A stretch of 64,000 nt of DNA from contig NC_008268.1 of NCBI RefSeq assembly GCF_000014565.1, positions 2,418,001 to 2,482,000 on the forward strand, given 5' to 3'. This DNA comes from Rhodococcus jostii RHA1. GTDB lineage: Bacteria; Actinomycetota; Actinomycetes; Mycobacteriales; Mycobacteriaceae. The notes beneath the pieces were generated by a model. That model was not told the DNA's origin, did not search any database, and saw nothing but the letters and a program-made list of their open reading frames with translations. Each line of letters begins with the position of its first letter. Positions within the stretch are counted from its first letter, which is position 1. The position numbers and the translations under genes were made by a program. Positions 62,966 through 64,000 of the stretch are shown piece by piece.

Positions 62966-63711
62966 ACTGGCGGCTGACGTCAGCCCAATTCATGTGCCTT
63001 TGGGAGGCAACCGATCTCGACCGGATGCCGTACCCGCTGCAGTACCGGTCCGCGGCCACGACGGAAGACCAGTATGCCGTCCAGCAACGCGAGCTGGAGC
63101 AGTGGCGGACTGCGCTCGACGAACCGAAAATGATTGCCGCGATCCAGGCGCTCCGGGACCCGCACCTGTCCATCACGGTGTTCGCCCCCTCCCCCGAACT
63201 CGACTCGGGGCTTCGCCGGAGGGGCAGCATCCGTGGCCGGGTCGCCGTCGTCGCCGAACAGCTGCGCGGGGCACCGGGCCGCGGCGACATCCGGATCGAC
63301 GCAGGTACCGAGGGCGTCGACTGGCTGACCACCCAACTCCTGAAAGACCTGCCCGGCTGCGCGCCCGGACGGACCCCGTCCCTGACCGCGCACCCCGACG
63401 ACCTCGAGAACCGAAGCAGCGGTACTTCCGTCCTGCAGAACGCCCGAGCCTCCGACGGCACTCTCCTGCGAAGGATCGTGGGCCGACCGCGGACCGGAAT
63501 CGGATACATCTGCATCCGGGGTGCTCGCAGCGGGCTCGACGAGCCCGTTCTGGGTGAACTGACGTGGATCGACGTCGAAGCGGACGGCCGGTACCTCTAT
63601 CACCAGGACGACCGTGTTCACCTGCGGTCCGCGACAGTCCGGTTGGTTCGCGACGAGCTGTCGAAACGCGTGTCGGCGGCCCTCGCCAACCCTTCGCCGA
63701 CCCGCAACTGA
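62962..63711 (+). CDS. EspG-family ESX chaperone
   Basis: This 249-aa protein matches the EspG pattern: N-terminal WRLTSAQFMCLWEATDLDRMPYPLQY, the central SITVFAPSPE, and RIVGRPRTGIGYICIR with a C-terminal strand/helix. EspG proteins bind PE-PPE-like substrates and deliver them to their own ESX system. It overlaps the preceding PPE-like gene. No ESX core gene (EccC, EccD) is in the window. Confidence 0.82.
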   Translation: MNWRLTSAQFMCLWEATDLDRMPYPLQYRSAATTEDQYAVQQRELEQWRTALDEPKMIAAIQALRDPHLSITVFAPSPELDSGLRRRGSIRGRVAVVAEQLRGAPGRGDIRIDAGTEGVDWLTTQLLKDLPGCAPGRTPSLTAHPDDLENRSSGTSVLQNARASDGTLLRRIVGRPRTGIGYICIRGARSGLDEPVLGELTWIDVEADGRYLYHQDDRVHLRSATVRLVRDELSKRVSAALANPSPTRN

Positions 63712-63727
63712 GCGTTACCCTTGTCCC

Positions 63728-64000
63728 ATGACCGATCGGGACAGGGACGGGACGGGGAAACCCCTCAACGCACGCCCCCGCGATGAACTCGGCCGACCCC
63801 TGCCGCACGACGCCGAGGGTGTACCGCGTATCCCCGACGACCTGCGGTTACCGCCCGACGAGGCGATCACCGAGGCTCAGCGGCTCCTCGACCACGGCAT
63901 GCCGTTCCATGCACACGAGATCCTCGAGGGTACGTGGAAGATCGCCCCCGAGGACGAGCGGGAACTGTGGCAGGGGCTCGCCCAGCTCGCGGTGGGTCTC
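63728..64000 (+). CDS. DUF309-family protein, 3' end cut by window edge
   Basis: The first 91 codons are open to the edge. HGMPFHAHEILEGTWKIAPEDERELWQGLAQLAVG is the DUF309 core, with its conserved H and E residues. ATG 63728 lacks a clear ribosome site and may be leaderless. Function of DUF309 is unknown; it starts 16 bases after the EspG stop. Confidence 0.82.
   Translation, partial: MTDRDRDGTGKPLNARPRDELGRPLPHDAEGVPRIPDDLRLPPDEAITEAQRLLDHGMPFHAHEILEGTWKIAPEDERELWQGLAQLAVGL

Overview
The window is high-GC actinobacterial DNA, and the gene content points to Rhodococcus (R. jostii/opacus type). Evidence includes many acyl-CoA dehydrogenases and SDRs, IdeR-type iron boxes, ESX/type VII accessory genes, DUF222-HNH genes of the 13E12 kind, and a spermidine synthase cluster ordered as in mycobacteria. 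Genes are densely packed, often with 4-base ATGA/GTGA stop-start overlaps. No rRNA, tRNA or CRISPR array was seen.

Layout. 1-6.5 kb: acyl-CoA ligase (cut by the left edge), SDR, thiolase and MFS genes on the minus strand, then an acyl-CoA dehydrogenase and a Tam-like methyltransferase on the plus strand. 6.5-10.9 kb: TAXI binding lipoprotein, two-component system and an MHS-type MFS carrier, without a TRAP permease. 11-14.5 kb: glutaryl-CoA dehydrogenase and class III CoA-transferase with a divergent LacI regulator, probably glutarate catabolism. 14.5-21.5 kb: an acyl-CoA ligase, a duplicated-domain protein, and the homogentisate operon (hmgA, an unidentified gene, fahA, an enoyl-CoA hydratase) with a MarR regulator. 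21.6-25.2 kb: speE, DUF350, DUF4247, DUF2617 and DUF4178 cluster.

25.3-37.5 kb is a siderophore locus: isochorismatase, a two-module DhbF-like NRPS (first module predicted Thr), a FecB/FhuD-type lipoprotein, an EntS-like exporter and a free aryl carrier protein, with three candidate iron boxes. The remaining dihydroxybenzoate genes are absent from the window. 37.5-41.7 kb: a small protein, a family A polymerase-like protein and an MMPL transporter.

41.7-45.5 kb is a six-gene alkylation-repair operon (ogt, ECF sigma factor, second ogt, unassigned 2OG-Fe oxygenase, alkB, alkA). 46-57.8 kb holds three acyl-CoA dehydrogenase/SDR operons with TetR regulators and palindromic operators. One pairs a phosphotransferase with a dehydrogenase as in ACAD10/11 and levulinate catabolism. 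One dehydrogenase contains a ~1 kb patch of foreign-looking codon use.

57.8-64 kb looks mobile or accessory. An ISL3-family element with 8-bp target duplications has landed in the centre of a LexA-type SOS box upstream of a DUF222-HNH gene. It is followed by a type VII secretion accessory cassette (small helical protein, DUF3558 lipoprotein, PPE/WXG-like protein, EspG) and a partial DUF309 gene.
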